Shown in pieces: positions 1 to 6,557 of a DNA stretch of 12,564 nt. Source of the DNA: Strigomonas culicis (Eukaryota; Euglenozoa; Kinetoplastea; Trypanosomatida; Trypanosomatidae); contig AUXH01000565.1 of NCBI GenBank assembly GCA_000482145.1, positions 1 to 12,564 on the forward strand. Reading direction: 5' to 3'. How positions within the stretch are numbered: position 1 is the stretch's first letter; every line of letters starts with the position of its first letter. Made by a program: the position numbers and the translations under genes. The notes under the pieces were generated by a model. That model made no database searches, was not told the origin of the DNA, and saw nothing but the letters and a program-made list of their open reading frames with translations.

Positions 1-97
1 TTTGTTTGTTAACGTTATGAAATCATTACGGGAGAAAAAACAAAGACGTTATTGTTCAACCCAAGGACGACAAAAAAAAAAATAATCTTCAACCACT
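1..97 (-). other. 3' flank of the ATP synthase subunit c gene
   Basis: AT-rich non-coding sequence downstream of the subunit c stop codon, so it probably holds its 3' UTR. On the transcribed strand it carries a run of eleven T (72-82 as A on the plus strand) and a second pyrimidine-rich stretch (about 30-40). These could belong to the trans-splicing signal of a next gene beyond the window edge, but no acceptor AG follows within the window. I see no coding sequence here. Confidence 0.45.
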
Positions 98-415
98 CTA
101 AGAAAAGAGCATGAGGAAGGCAAGCATCAGCGCAAACAGGCCAATGGCCTCCGTCAGGGCGAAACCAAGAATGGCGTAGTTGAACAGCATCTTGGTCAGG
201 TTGGGCTGACGGGCGCAGGCGACGAGGAGGGCGCCGAAAATGGTACCAATACCCATGCCGACGCCAGCGAGCGCGATGGCGGCGAGGCCGGTGCCCACGT
301 AGTGGAGGCCCTGCACGGAGATGGCGACGGTGGAGGCCTGGCGGGGGGCGACCACGAGAGCGGCGGAGGCGGCGGCCACGCGACGAGCGGGCTGAGCAAG
401 AACACGGCGCATCAT
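98..415 (-). CDS. Mitochondrial ATP synthase F0 subunit c (subunit 9)
   Basis: A 105-residue proteolipid that forms the proton-translocating c-ring of mitochondrial F1F0 ATP synthase. Residues 1-29 (starting MMRR, rich in Arg and Ala, with no acidic residue) look like a mitochondrial targeting presequence. Two hydrophobic helices follow, roughly 40-67 and 76-104, joined by the conserved polar loop R69-Q70-P71. The first helix has the glycine-rich packing motif GVGMGIG (51-57). The second carries the proton-binding carboxylate E89 within [11 protein letters not shown]. The length is normal for a nuclear-encoded trypanosomatid subunit c. The start is the first of two consecutive ATGs and the first ATG after a strong predicted splice acceptor at 484-485; the stop is TAG. 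Trypanosomatids can carry several subunit c genes differing in presequence, so which paralogue this is cannot be told here. The family call is secure. Confidence 0.97.
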   Translation of the reverse strand: MMRRVLAQPARRVAAASAALVVAPRQASTVAISVQGLHYVGTGLAAIALAGVGMGIGTIFGALLVACARQPNLTKMLFNYAILGFALTEAIGLFALMLAFLMLFS

Positions 416-778
416 TTTTGGATAGGGTGGGGTGTGAAGGGGTTAGAACTAAATGTAGAAGAAAGGAAACTACTGGAAATAAACTGCACAAGAGAAGGAA
501 AAAAAAATGATTGAGAGAGAAGAGAGTAAACAGGATAGCCCAGAGCAGAAAAGGTAAACCATTTTGTGCGCATGCGTACACACTATTTGAGTTCGTTAAC
601 ATTTTAGATTACTTATCGTTCCCTTTTTCTTTTCTTTTCTGTTATTTAAGTAGATTATTCAATATAATTAGTTCGAGAAGCAAAAACAAAGGGAGGCAGG
701 TGTAGAGGTACAGACAGTCCACAGACGGGCAGCCCCACGCGCGGCTGCCGTCGACGGGGAGGAGACATCCTCGACCGC
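416..778 (-). other. Spacer between the deubiquitinase and ATP synthase c genes
   Basis: A 363-bp AT-rich spacer holding the 3' UTR of the deubiquitinase and the 5' UTR of subunit c. On the transcribed strand it has two pyrimidine-rich tracts (490-507 and 513-526) followed by a CAG acceptor. On the opposite strand, 619-640 is a 22-nt uninterrupted pyrimidine run followed by AG at 649-650, which has no gene to serve. No convincing gene or structured RNA is visible. Confidence 0.6.
484..507 (-). promoter_or_regulatory. Predicted trans-splice acceptor for ATP synthase c mRNA
   Basis: On the minus strand an 18-nt uninterrupted pyrimidine tract (490-507) is followed almost at once by the first AG, in CAG context (AG at 484-485). 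The mature mRNA would then have a 68-nt 5' UTR with no upstream ATG before the start codon at 415. This is the expected spliced-leader addition layout of kinetoplastids; it is inferred from sequence only. Confidence 0.65.
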
Positions 779-2812
779 CTACTCGCGCTCGCGTCTGCCA
801 CGCAGATCGAACTTCCGGTGCTCCGAGGCGCTCTGGAACACGTTGCCCTGTCCCTGCTCGTCGGGCTGCTCCTTCCGCACCTTCTTCACACGGCCCTTGT
901 CCATCTCCTTCTCCCACATGATGTCGCGCACCTTCTGCTGGAACTTGGGCGCCGTCGCCGGCCGCGCGACGGAGGCGGGCAGCGTGCTCTGCTTGTGGTG
1001 CCGGAACGCGTAGATGGCCTGCTGGCCGTCCATCGCACCCGGCGCCGCCGCCCGGTCGTGGCGCCGCATCGCCTTGACGAGGCCGCCGTAGCGGCCGAGT
1101 TTGGCCGCGGCGCCGCCCTGCGGCGGCGCCTCCTCCGCCGGGCTCTCTGGCGCCTCCTCGTCCGCCTCCGACGCGGTGGGCTGCGGCTCCGGCTCCGGCT
1201 CTGCCGGCGGCGGGGCCCCGTGCTGCTCCCCCTCCTCCGCGCGCGGCCGCTTGGGCTGCGCCCTGCGCTCGCGCAGCCGCCGCGCCAGCTCCACCTCGTC
1301 GAGCGCCTCGCCGATGTCGCTGACGGGGCCCATTGCCGGCGACGCGGCGGCCGCAGCGGGCGCGTCGTGGCGGGGCGCCGCCGTGGGTGGCGCGGCCTTG
1401 GCGCGCCGCTCGTGCCCGCGCTCGGCGTCGACGCGGCTGTAGAAGAGCATGTAGGCCTGCTGGCGCAGCGCCTTGTCCTCGCTGATGATGGACACGTGGC
1501 TGTCGTTGCACTCGTACCACATCTTGTTGCGCGCCCGCACGACCGCGTAGTAGTGCCCGAAGCCTAGTGTGTTGCCCTCGTGTACCGTGATTGCGTTGAG
1601 CTCGTACACCGTCGGGTGGTCCGTCTTGCCGCTCGGCGTGCAGTACTTGGCAAGGTCCAGCTGCGTCGGGTACTGGATGTACTTGCCCGCCTTGCTGCCC
1701 GTGTGCGTGAAGCGCTTCATCTGGATGATGAGCACCGGCGGCGGGACGTGGATGCGGAACTGCTTGGTCGCGTGCACGGTCACCATGCGCGGGGTGCTGT
1801 AGATGCGGCCCTCCAGCTTCTCCGCCTCGCAGAACTTGTCCAGGCAGTGGTACAGCGTGTGGCCGGCGAGCTCCACGTTGAGGATGGTGAAGGGGTCGTA
1901 GGTGTTCGAGTGCAGCAGCCGGCGCGGGCCGCCGGCCTGGTGCGCCCGCTGGTTCGCCCAGACCATCTGGAGGTCAACCGCCTCCTGTCGCTTGCCGCCG
2001 CGCTGCAGCTGCTGCAGCTCCTCCCCCAGGTCCCAGCTCACCTGCGACTGCAGGTAGCCGCCGCAGATGCGGTACAGCGGCGTCGTGTGCGCGACGCGCG
2101 GGAGGATCTTCTTCGGGCCCATCAGTCGGTACAGGATGGACTTCTGGCACCCGAACAGCAGGTTCAGCGCGAACTCGTGCGCGTCGCACTGCCGACCCAG
2201 CTGCAGGTGGGGCGACAGCGCCTTGAGGCGGCCCACGATGTTGGCCGGCCGGTGCGCGCCCGCGCTGCCGCTGCTGCTGCGCCCCCCGCCGGCCGGCGGC
2301 GCGCTGCGGAGGTGAATCTGCCGCACGCAGTCGCCGAGGGCGAAGGCGAAGTCGTACGGGGCGCTCACCTGCTGGTCCGCGGTGCGGAAGGACTCCGCGA
2401 AGTACTGCGCGAGCGCGGGGGTGTAGGCGATGCACTGTAGGACACTGTTCGCGAAGCACGTGTTGCCCAGGTTGACGAGCCCGATGCCGACCGGCCCGAC
2501 CGAGCGCCAGCGGAGGTGCATGTACTGCCGCAGGGCCCTGTCATCGCACAGCATGTCGCTCTGCTCCATGAAGCTCGGGTCGTCGTCGTCGTCCCCCTCG
2601 CCTGCCTTCCCGCGGCGCTTGCCGTCCTCGTCGTCGTCGCCGGAGCTGGAGGCGGCCTGCTGCTGCTGCTGCGCGCGGGTGTGGTGCGGGTTGAGCACCA
2701 CGGCGTGCCGGGGGTACGGCGTGACCTGCGGGCGGCGGTAGAGCTCGAACTCGATGGGCCGAAATAGAACGTTTTTGTGAGAGAGGCCCAGCACGCGGTC
2801 AAACGCCTCCAT
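779..2812 (-). CDS. Ubiquitin carboxyl-terminal hydrolase, USP family (peptidase C19), USP36-like
   Basis: A 677-residue thiol protease predicted to remove ubiquitin from proteins. The USP domain spans about residues 109-460. The Cys box is GLVNLGNTCFANSVLQC with catalytic C119 and oxyanion N114. The His box is GFGHYYAVVR with catalytic H420, and N436 of ECNDSHV is the third catalytic residue (USPs use Asp or Asn here). VLIIQMKRF is another typical USP motif. Both CxxC pairs of the usual zinc ribbon are missing (W260 region and YSTPRM at 338-343). The N-terminus has a five-Gln run (48-52) and Asp-rich stretches (59-63, 74-78). After the domain comes a Pro/Ala/Glu-rich tail ending in a basic WEKEMDKGRVKKVRK segment (633-647) that recalls the C-terminus of the nucleolar USP36 group as I remember it. 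The longer frame to 2836 begins with TTG; ATG at 2812 is the first after the predicted acceptor. USP assignment is firm, the USP36 subgroup moderate. Confidence 0.93.
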   Translation of the reverse strand: MEAFDRVLGLSHKNVLFRPIEFELYRRPQVTPYPRHAVVLNPHHTRAQQQQQAASSSGDDDEDGKRRGKAGEGDDDDDPSFMEQSDMLCDDRALRQYMHLRWRSVGPVGIGLVNLGNTCFANSVLQCIAYTPALAQYFAESFRTADQQVSAPYDFAFALGDCVRQIHLRSAPPAGGGRSSSGSAGAHRPANIVGRLKALSPHLQLGRQCDAHEFALNLLFGCQKSILYRLMGPKKILPRVAHTTPLYRICGGYLQSQVSWDLGEELQQLQRGGKRQEAVDLQMVWANQRAHQAGGPRRLLHSNTYDPFTILNVELAGHTLYHCLDKFCEAEKLEGRIYSTPRMVTVHATKQFRIHVPPPVLIIQMKRFTHTGSKAGKYIQYPTQLDLAKYCTPSGKTDHPTVYELNAITVHEGNTLGFGHYYAVVRARNKMWYECNDSHVSIISEDKALRQQAYMLFYSRVDAERGHERRAKAAPPTAAPRHDAPAAAAASPAMGPVSDIGEALDEVELARRLRERRAQPKRPRAEEGEQHGAPPPAEPEPEPQPTASEADEEAPESPAEEAPPQGGAAAKLGRYGGLVKAMRRHDRAAAPGAMDGQQAIYAFRHHKQSTLPASVARPATAPKFQQKVRDIMWEKEMDKGRVKKVRKEQPDEQGQGNVFQSASEHRKFDLRGRRERE

Positions 2813-3221
2813 GAGCGGACGGGGCCGGTTCCACAACGAAGCGCGTATCTGTTTAATGGCTGATGCTATATAAAAGCGCAGTGGAAAACAAGGCCAGCGT
2901 CACGAATAATAAAACAAACAAAAGAAAAAAAAAAGAAAAAAAAGGGAAGAGGGAAATAGTCGGATGTGTGGTGTTACGCAACCTTTCGTAGAACCGTCCG
3001 ATAAAACAAGGAGGAGGCCAATGCCTGTTCATAATGCATACACCATCATCATTTTGTTTCGCGTCCACTGACTATCTGCGCAGTGCTCACATGAGCACAT
3101 CGCCACCACTCCCTTTCCCCATGGGAAGGAGACAAAAAAAAAACGCAAACCCACACAAGTGCCGGAGAGCCCTGCTGCCGCGCCGACGCGCCACAGCTTC
3201 ACCAATTGTACAAGCCCTTCC
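2813..3221 (-). other. Spacer between the SNF2 and deubiquitinase genes
   Basis: A 409-bp spacer with the 3' UTR of the SNF2 gene and the 5' UTR of the deubiquitinase. Its main feature is a 37-nt pyrimidine tract on the transcribed strand. A short frame (ATG at 3032, ending 2853) runs through this tract and encodes a Phe/Leu-rich peptide; it crosses the predicted splice site and is probably meaningless. Nothing else is recognisable. Confidence 0.6.
2866..2956 (-). promoter_or_regulatory. Predicted trans-splice acceptor for the deubiquitinase mRNA
   Basis: The transcribed strand has a 37-nt uninterrupted pyrimidine tract (2920-2956). The first AG after it lies at 2866-2867 (context TATAG), about 53 nt downstream. 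The 5' UTR would be 53 nt without an upstream ATG, which supports the ATG at 2812 as the start. A CAG at 2849-2851 is a possible second site. Confidence 0.6.
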
Positions 3222-5984
3222 TCACGCGCTCCGGAAGACGAAGCGCGTCCGCTTGCTGACGGCGGCGGTCCCTGCGGCCGTCAGCTCCGGGCTGAACAGC
3301 GGCGGCGCGGGGCCGTCCGCCGGAGGGGCCGCGCCGAGGCGGAACGTCGTGCGGTGGCCGTGGGGGGCCGGCGGCTCCGGCGGCGGCGCCGCCGCGTCGG
3401 CCCCGTCGCGGCGCCGCTTGAGGCTCTCGAGCGGCACGCGCACGACCGTCTGCGAGGCCCACAGCGCGCCGCCGGGGCTGGGCGCGGCCACCGCCGGCGG
3501 TGGCGGCGGCGGGCTGGGGGCCGGGGCTGAGACCCCGAAGGTGAAGGTGGTGCGGCGGGGCGGCCCCGCCGGCGCCGCGGCGGCGGCGTCCAGCGCGGCG
3601 GCGATGGAGATGAGCGGCTTCGGCGAGGGCGTCGCCGGGGCGGGCGCGGGCGCGGCCGTGTCCGGCAGGGCGGGGGAGGCGTCCTCGCTGCCCTGCTTCA
3701 GCATCTGCAGCACGGACGTCGCGACGGTCTGCAGCCGCGCGTTGCCCTGCAGGGGGGGCGCGGCGGCGGCGCCCGCGGGGGCGGCCCCGGGAAGCGCAGG
3801 GGGGCCCTTCCTGGGCCCGGCGCTGCTGCGCGGCCCCTTGGGCCGCAGCCCCTGGCGCTCCATCTCCGCCAGCGTGAGGATGAGAGCGCTCGCCGTGCCG
3901 TCCGTCTTGGGGGGCGCGGCCGGCGGGGGTGGCTCCCCCTCCCGCGCGTCGCCGCCGTCCCTCTTGGGGCTGCTCACGCTGGCGCGCGCGTCGGAGAGGG
4001 GCGTCCCCCTCCCCGACGGCTGCGAGGGTCGCATGAAGCCGTCCAGCGTGCTCTGCGTGGCCACGCTCACGGGCGACACATCCCGCCGCGACACCTTGTG
4101 CTTCTCGGAGTCCTTCTCCAGGTGGTAGCGCGCCGCCTCCTCGTTGCTCTCCAGCATCGCCGTGGTGACGGTCAGCTTGGTCTGCAGCAGCGGCCAGATG
4201 ACGGTGTCCGCGGTGCCCTCCGCGAGCAGGTACTTGATGGTGCACGGGCTCGCCTGCCCGATGCGGTGCACGCGGTCCTCGCACTGCAGGTGCGTGCTGG
4301 GGTTCCAGTCGAGCTCCGCGAAGACGACGGTGGAGGCGCACGTGAAGTTGTGCCCGGTGCCGCTCGACTGCATGGAGAGGATCGCGACCCAGCAGGCCGG
4401 CGCGTTGCGGAAGTGGTCGGCGAGCACCTCGCGCTGCGCGGCCGGCGTCTCGCCGGCGATGTAGATGTAGTCGATGGGCTGCTTGGGCCGCACGGCCTCC
4501 ACCGCCGCCTTGATGGCCTCCATCATCGACTGGTGGTGGGCGAAGAAGATGACCTTCTCGTGCGACTCGAGTAGCTGCTCCACCAGCCCCGTCACGTAGT
4601 CCTGCACGGCCGGAATCTTCGCGCGCGCCGTCGCGATCTTGAGGTCGAAGGCGTTCACGTTCCGCGACTGGGACACAAGGTCGTGCGTGCTGACCGCGCT
4701 GCTGTGGGCTGCGACGGAGCGGCTGAGCGCGGCGACCTGCTTTTCCATCGCCTTCTTCTCCCGCTCCGTGATGCAGATATAGAGCAGCTGCCGCGACTTG
4801 GACGGCAGCTCGCTGCTCAGCTCGCTCTTTGTGCGGCGAATGAGGAAGTGCCGCAGCAGCAAGTTCAGCTCGTTGGCGTTGGAGTGCCCGGTGGCGTCGA
4901 TGCCAAAGCGGCTCACGAAGGCGTTGCAGTAGCGCGCCGTGTACTGCGTCTTGGTCGGCACCAGGGACGGGTGGATGACCTGCAGCTGGCTGTACAGCTC
5001 CACCGGGCGCGACATGGCGGGGGTGCCGGACAGCAGCAGGACGCGCTTGGCCTGCCGACACAGCCGCAGCGCGCCCTGCGACCGCTTCGCGTCGCCCGCC
5101 TTGATGAAGTGCGACTCGTCCAATATGACGACGTTGAACTGCGCATGCTCGACGCACTTGAGGGACGAGTAGGAGACGATCACCACTTCGTGGAGGCTCG
5201 TCGCCCGCGCCTTGGCGCCCTGCAGCACGACCATGCGGGAGAAGGGCGTGCCGCAGAAGCGGTTGAACTCCTTCACCCAGTTCTCCGTGAGCGACATGGG
5301 GCACACCACGAGCACGGGCCACTCGTCGCGGTAGTAGTGCGCCGTCGCGATGGCCTGCACCGTCTTGCCCAGGCCCATGCTGTCCGCGAGCATGCCGCGG
5401 CCGCCGTGCCGCAGGATGAACTCGACGCCGCGCTGCTGGAACGGCTTCAGCAGTGCGTACACCGGGTCCTCCCACAGCCGCTGCCGCTCCCGGTCGTCGT
5501 CGAGGACGTGCCGGTGCTGCTCCTCCTCGCGGCGGAGCGCCTCGCAGCAGCGGAAGAAGAAGGGCGGTATCTCCTGCAGCAACACAAGCTTCGACCGCAG
5601 GTCGCGAATCCCCTGCACCAAGGCGCCGTAGCTGCCCATGGGGTAGAAGTAGGCCTCCGCGGCCACGTGCCAGTGCGGCTGCAGCGCCTCGCTCTCCAGC
5701 ACCGCCAGGACGTCCGGGTGGTCCGTCAGGTTCCCGAAGTACTTGACGAGGAAGTAGCAGTCGGCGACGGTGCCGCCGTACACCCGCTCCGGGTGCAGCG
5801 CCGCCTCGCAGCGCAGGAAGATCGCGTCGGCGGGGGTCGCAACGTTCGGCACGACGCGGCCGTACCCCTCGCACTGGACGGGCGCAAGGCCGTAGAAGCG
5901 GCACCGCCCGCGGGGACAGTTGTACCCGGGCTTGCCGTCACGGGAGACAAAGAAGTGTGCGGGAAAGCCACACAAGCAGTCCAT
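3222..5984 (-). CDS. SNF2-family ATPase, SMARCAL1/ZRANB3-type annealing helicase, with GRF-like zinc finger and PIP-box-like motif
   Basis: A 920-residue nuclear DNA translocase, probably a fork-remodelling or annealing helicase. Residues 3-32 form a GRF-like zinc finger (C3, C5-G6, C23, C28, then RFYG). Residues about 104-148 weakly resemble a HARP module. The SNF2 core spans about 180-600: Walker A MGLGKT (203-208, K207), DESH box (289-292), LLLSGTPAMSRPVELYSQL (S319), LIRRTKSEL, and in the second lobe VVFAELDWNP and RVHRIGQ (571-577). DESH in place of DEAH, and SGTPAMSRP, point to SMARCAL1/ZRANB3 rather than Snf2, ISWI or Rad54. About 67 residues after the last motif comes QSTLDGFM (644-651), close to a PCNA-binding PIP box. 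The rest is Pro/Ala/Ser-rich with a basic KRRR patch and three RT[TR]F motifs, the last ending the protein in RTRFVFRSA. The start is ATG and the stop TGA. The family is certain; the fork-repair role is inferred. Confidence 0.92.
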   Translation of the reverse strand: MDCLCGFPAHFFVSRDGKPGYNCPRGRCRFYGLAPVQCEGYGRVVPNVATPADAIFLRCEAALHPERVYGGTVADCYFLVKYFGNLTDHPDVLAVLESEALQPHWHVAAEAYFYPMGSYGALVQGIRDLRSKLVLLQEIPPFFFRCCEALRREEEQHRHVLDDDRERQRLWEDPVYALLKPFQQRGVEFILRHGGRGMLADSMGLGKTVQAIATAHYYRDEWPVLVVCPMSLTENWVKEFNRFCGTPFSRMVVLQGAKARATSLHEVVIVSYSSLKCVEHAQFNVVILDESHFIKAGDAKRSQGALRLCRQAKRVLLLSGTPAMSRPVELYSQLQVIHPSLVPTKTQYTARYCNAFVSRFGIDATGHSNANELNLLLRHFLIRRTKSELSSELPSKSRQLLYICITEREKKAMEKQVAALSRSVAAHSSAVSTHDLVSQSRNVNAFDLKIATARAKIPAVQDYVTGLVEQLLESHEKVIFFAHHQSMMEAIKAAVEAVRPKQPIDYIYIAGETPAAQREVLADHFRNAPACWVAILSMQSSGTGHNFTCASTVVFAELDWNPSTHLQCEDRVHRIGQASPCTIKYLLAEGTADTVIWPLLQTKLTVTTAMLESNEEAARYHLEKDSEKHKVSRRDVSPVSVATQSTLDGFMRPSQPSGRGTPLSDARASVSSPKRDGGDAREGEPPPPAAPPKTDGTASALILTLAEMERQGLRPKGPRSSAGPRKGPPALPGAAPAGAAAAPPLQGNARLQTVATSVLQMLKQGSEDASPALPDTAAPAPAPATPSPKPLISIAAALDAAAAAPAGPPRRTTFTFGVSAPAPSPPPPPPAVAAPSPGGALWASQTVVRVPLESLKRRRDGADAAAPPPEPPAPHGHRTTFRLGAAPPADGPAPPLFSPELTAAGTAAVSKRTRFVFRSA

Positions 5985-6030
5985 CGTCTAGTCGGGGTGG
6001 GCCCTTTATGATAATCGTCTTTATGTAGGA

Positions 6031-6046
6031 ATATCTATATAGATAT
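6031..6046. repeat. Perfect 16-bp AT-rich palindrome
   Basis: ATATCTATATAGATAT equals its own reverse complement; the flanking bases do not pair further. It lies in the predicted 5' UTR of the SNF2 mRNA, about 47 bp before the start codon. With no loop it is more likely a chance AT-rich palindrome or a dimeric protein site than an RNA hairpin. Confidence 0.6.
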
Positions 6047-6148
6047 GTGTGCACGTATGGGATGATAATAAGGATGTACTGAGTCTATCGTATTTTCCTT
6101 CTTCTTCTCGTTAGTGTATTTGTTGCGTCTCTATCTCTCTTGCACTAA

Positions 6149-6181
6149 CTGTGAATTCAAATAACAGAAATATGGAGAGAG
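6149..6181 (-). promoter_or_regulatory. Possible trans-splice acceptor for the SNF2 mRNA
   Basis: On the minus strand an interrupted pyrimidine-rich stretch (about 6166-6181, including CTCTCTCC) leads to the first AG at 6149-6150, in CAG context. The 5' UTR would be 164 nt with no upstream ATG before 5984. The tract is weaker than at the other genes, so another acceptor nearer the start is possible. Confidence 0.4.
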
Positions 6182-6419
6182 CAAACATCGTAAAGCAACA
6201 TCCAAAAGTGCGGTCAATTGTGGTGTATGTATGAATCATAAACAATGGAAAAAGGATACCATTCGTATCCATTGGTAATGCTATTTGTAAGATATACTTG
6301 CATGCTTATGAGTGGTGATGTATTATAGTAATTAACCGTTATTAATATAGCTTAGAAGATTTTTTTTTCGTTCATTTAAGACGCGCAATAACATTTAAGG
6401 GACACAGAGTAGTTTAAGG

Positions 6420-6437
6420 AACAACAACAACAACAAC
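6420..6437. repeat. AAC trinucleotide microsatellite
   Basis: Six perfect AAC units, followed by imperfect A/C-rich units to about 6446. In the transcript this is a GUU repeat just downstream of the URB1-like stop codon (about 120 nt), so it sits in its 3' UTR. Short repeats of this kind are common in kinetoplastid UTRs; no function can be assigned. Confidence 0.85.
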
Positions 6438-6557
6438 AAAAACAACAAAAGAAAAGAGTGTAATTTAAAGGGTGAGTAAATAAGAAGAAAAACAAAACAA
6501 CACTTCGACTAGTGCCACATACACAACAAACCGTTATGTGCATCTTCTTCTTTTTTT

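Larger units (their letters stand above)
5985..6557 (-). other. Long AT-rich spacer between the URB1-like and SNF2 genes
   Basis: At 573 bp this is the longest spacer in the window. It should hold the 3' UTR of the URB1-like mRNA (higher coordinates) and the 5' UTR of the SNF2 mRNA. It contains an AAC microsatellite (6420-6437), a perfect 16-bp palindrome (6031-6046), a short hairpin (GGATAC at 6254-6259 pairing with GTATCC at 6265-6270) and an opposite-strand pyrimidine run (6093-6109) followed by AG at 6113-6114. I looked for tRNA and C/D snoRNA signatures and found no convincing pair of boxes. Confidence 0.6.

Noticed and set aside
642..1520. 292-codon minus-strand frame overlapping the deubiquitinase
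   Set aside because: Frame shadow of the deubiquitinase 3' half; composition is Arg/Ala/Gly-rich and it runs on into the 3' UTR.
2853..3032. Small frame with a hydrophobic C-terminus resembling a membrane peptide
   Set aside because: The hydrophobic part is simply the translated pyrimidine tract, and the ATG lies upstream of the predicted splice acceptor, so it would be cut off the mature mRNA.
3040..3056. C-box-like ATGATGA on the minus strand, considered as a C/D snoRNA
   Set aside because: No CTGA D box occurs at a suitable distance downstream and no terminal stem is visible.
3034..4128. 364-codon plus-strand open frame
   Set aside because: Antisense to the low-complexity tail of the SNF2 gene; Gly/Ala/Ser-rich with no recognisable domain.
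3199..5904. 901-codon minus-strand frame overlapping the SNF2 gene
   Set aside because: Shadow in another frame; Arg/Ala/Gly/Pro-rich, lacks all helicase motifs, while the overlapping 920-residue frame has them all.
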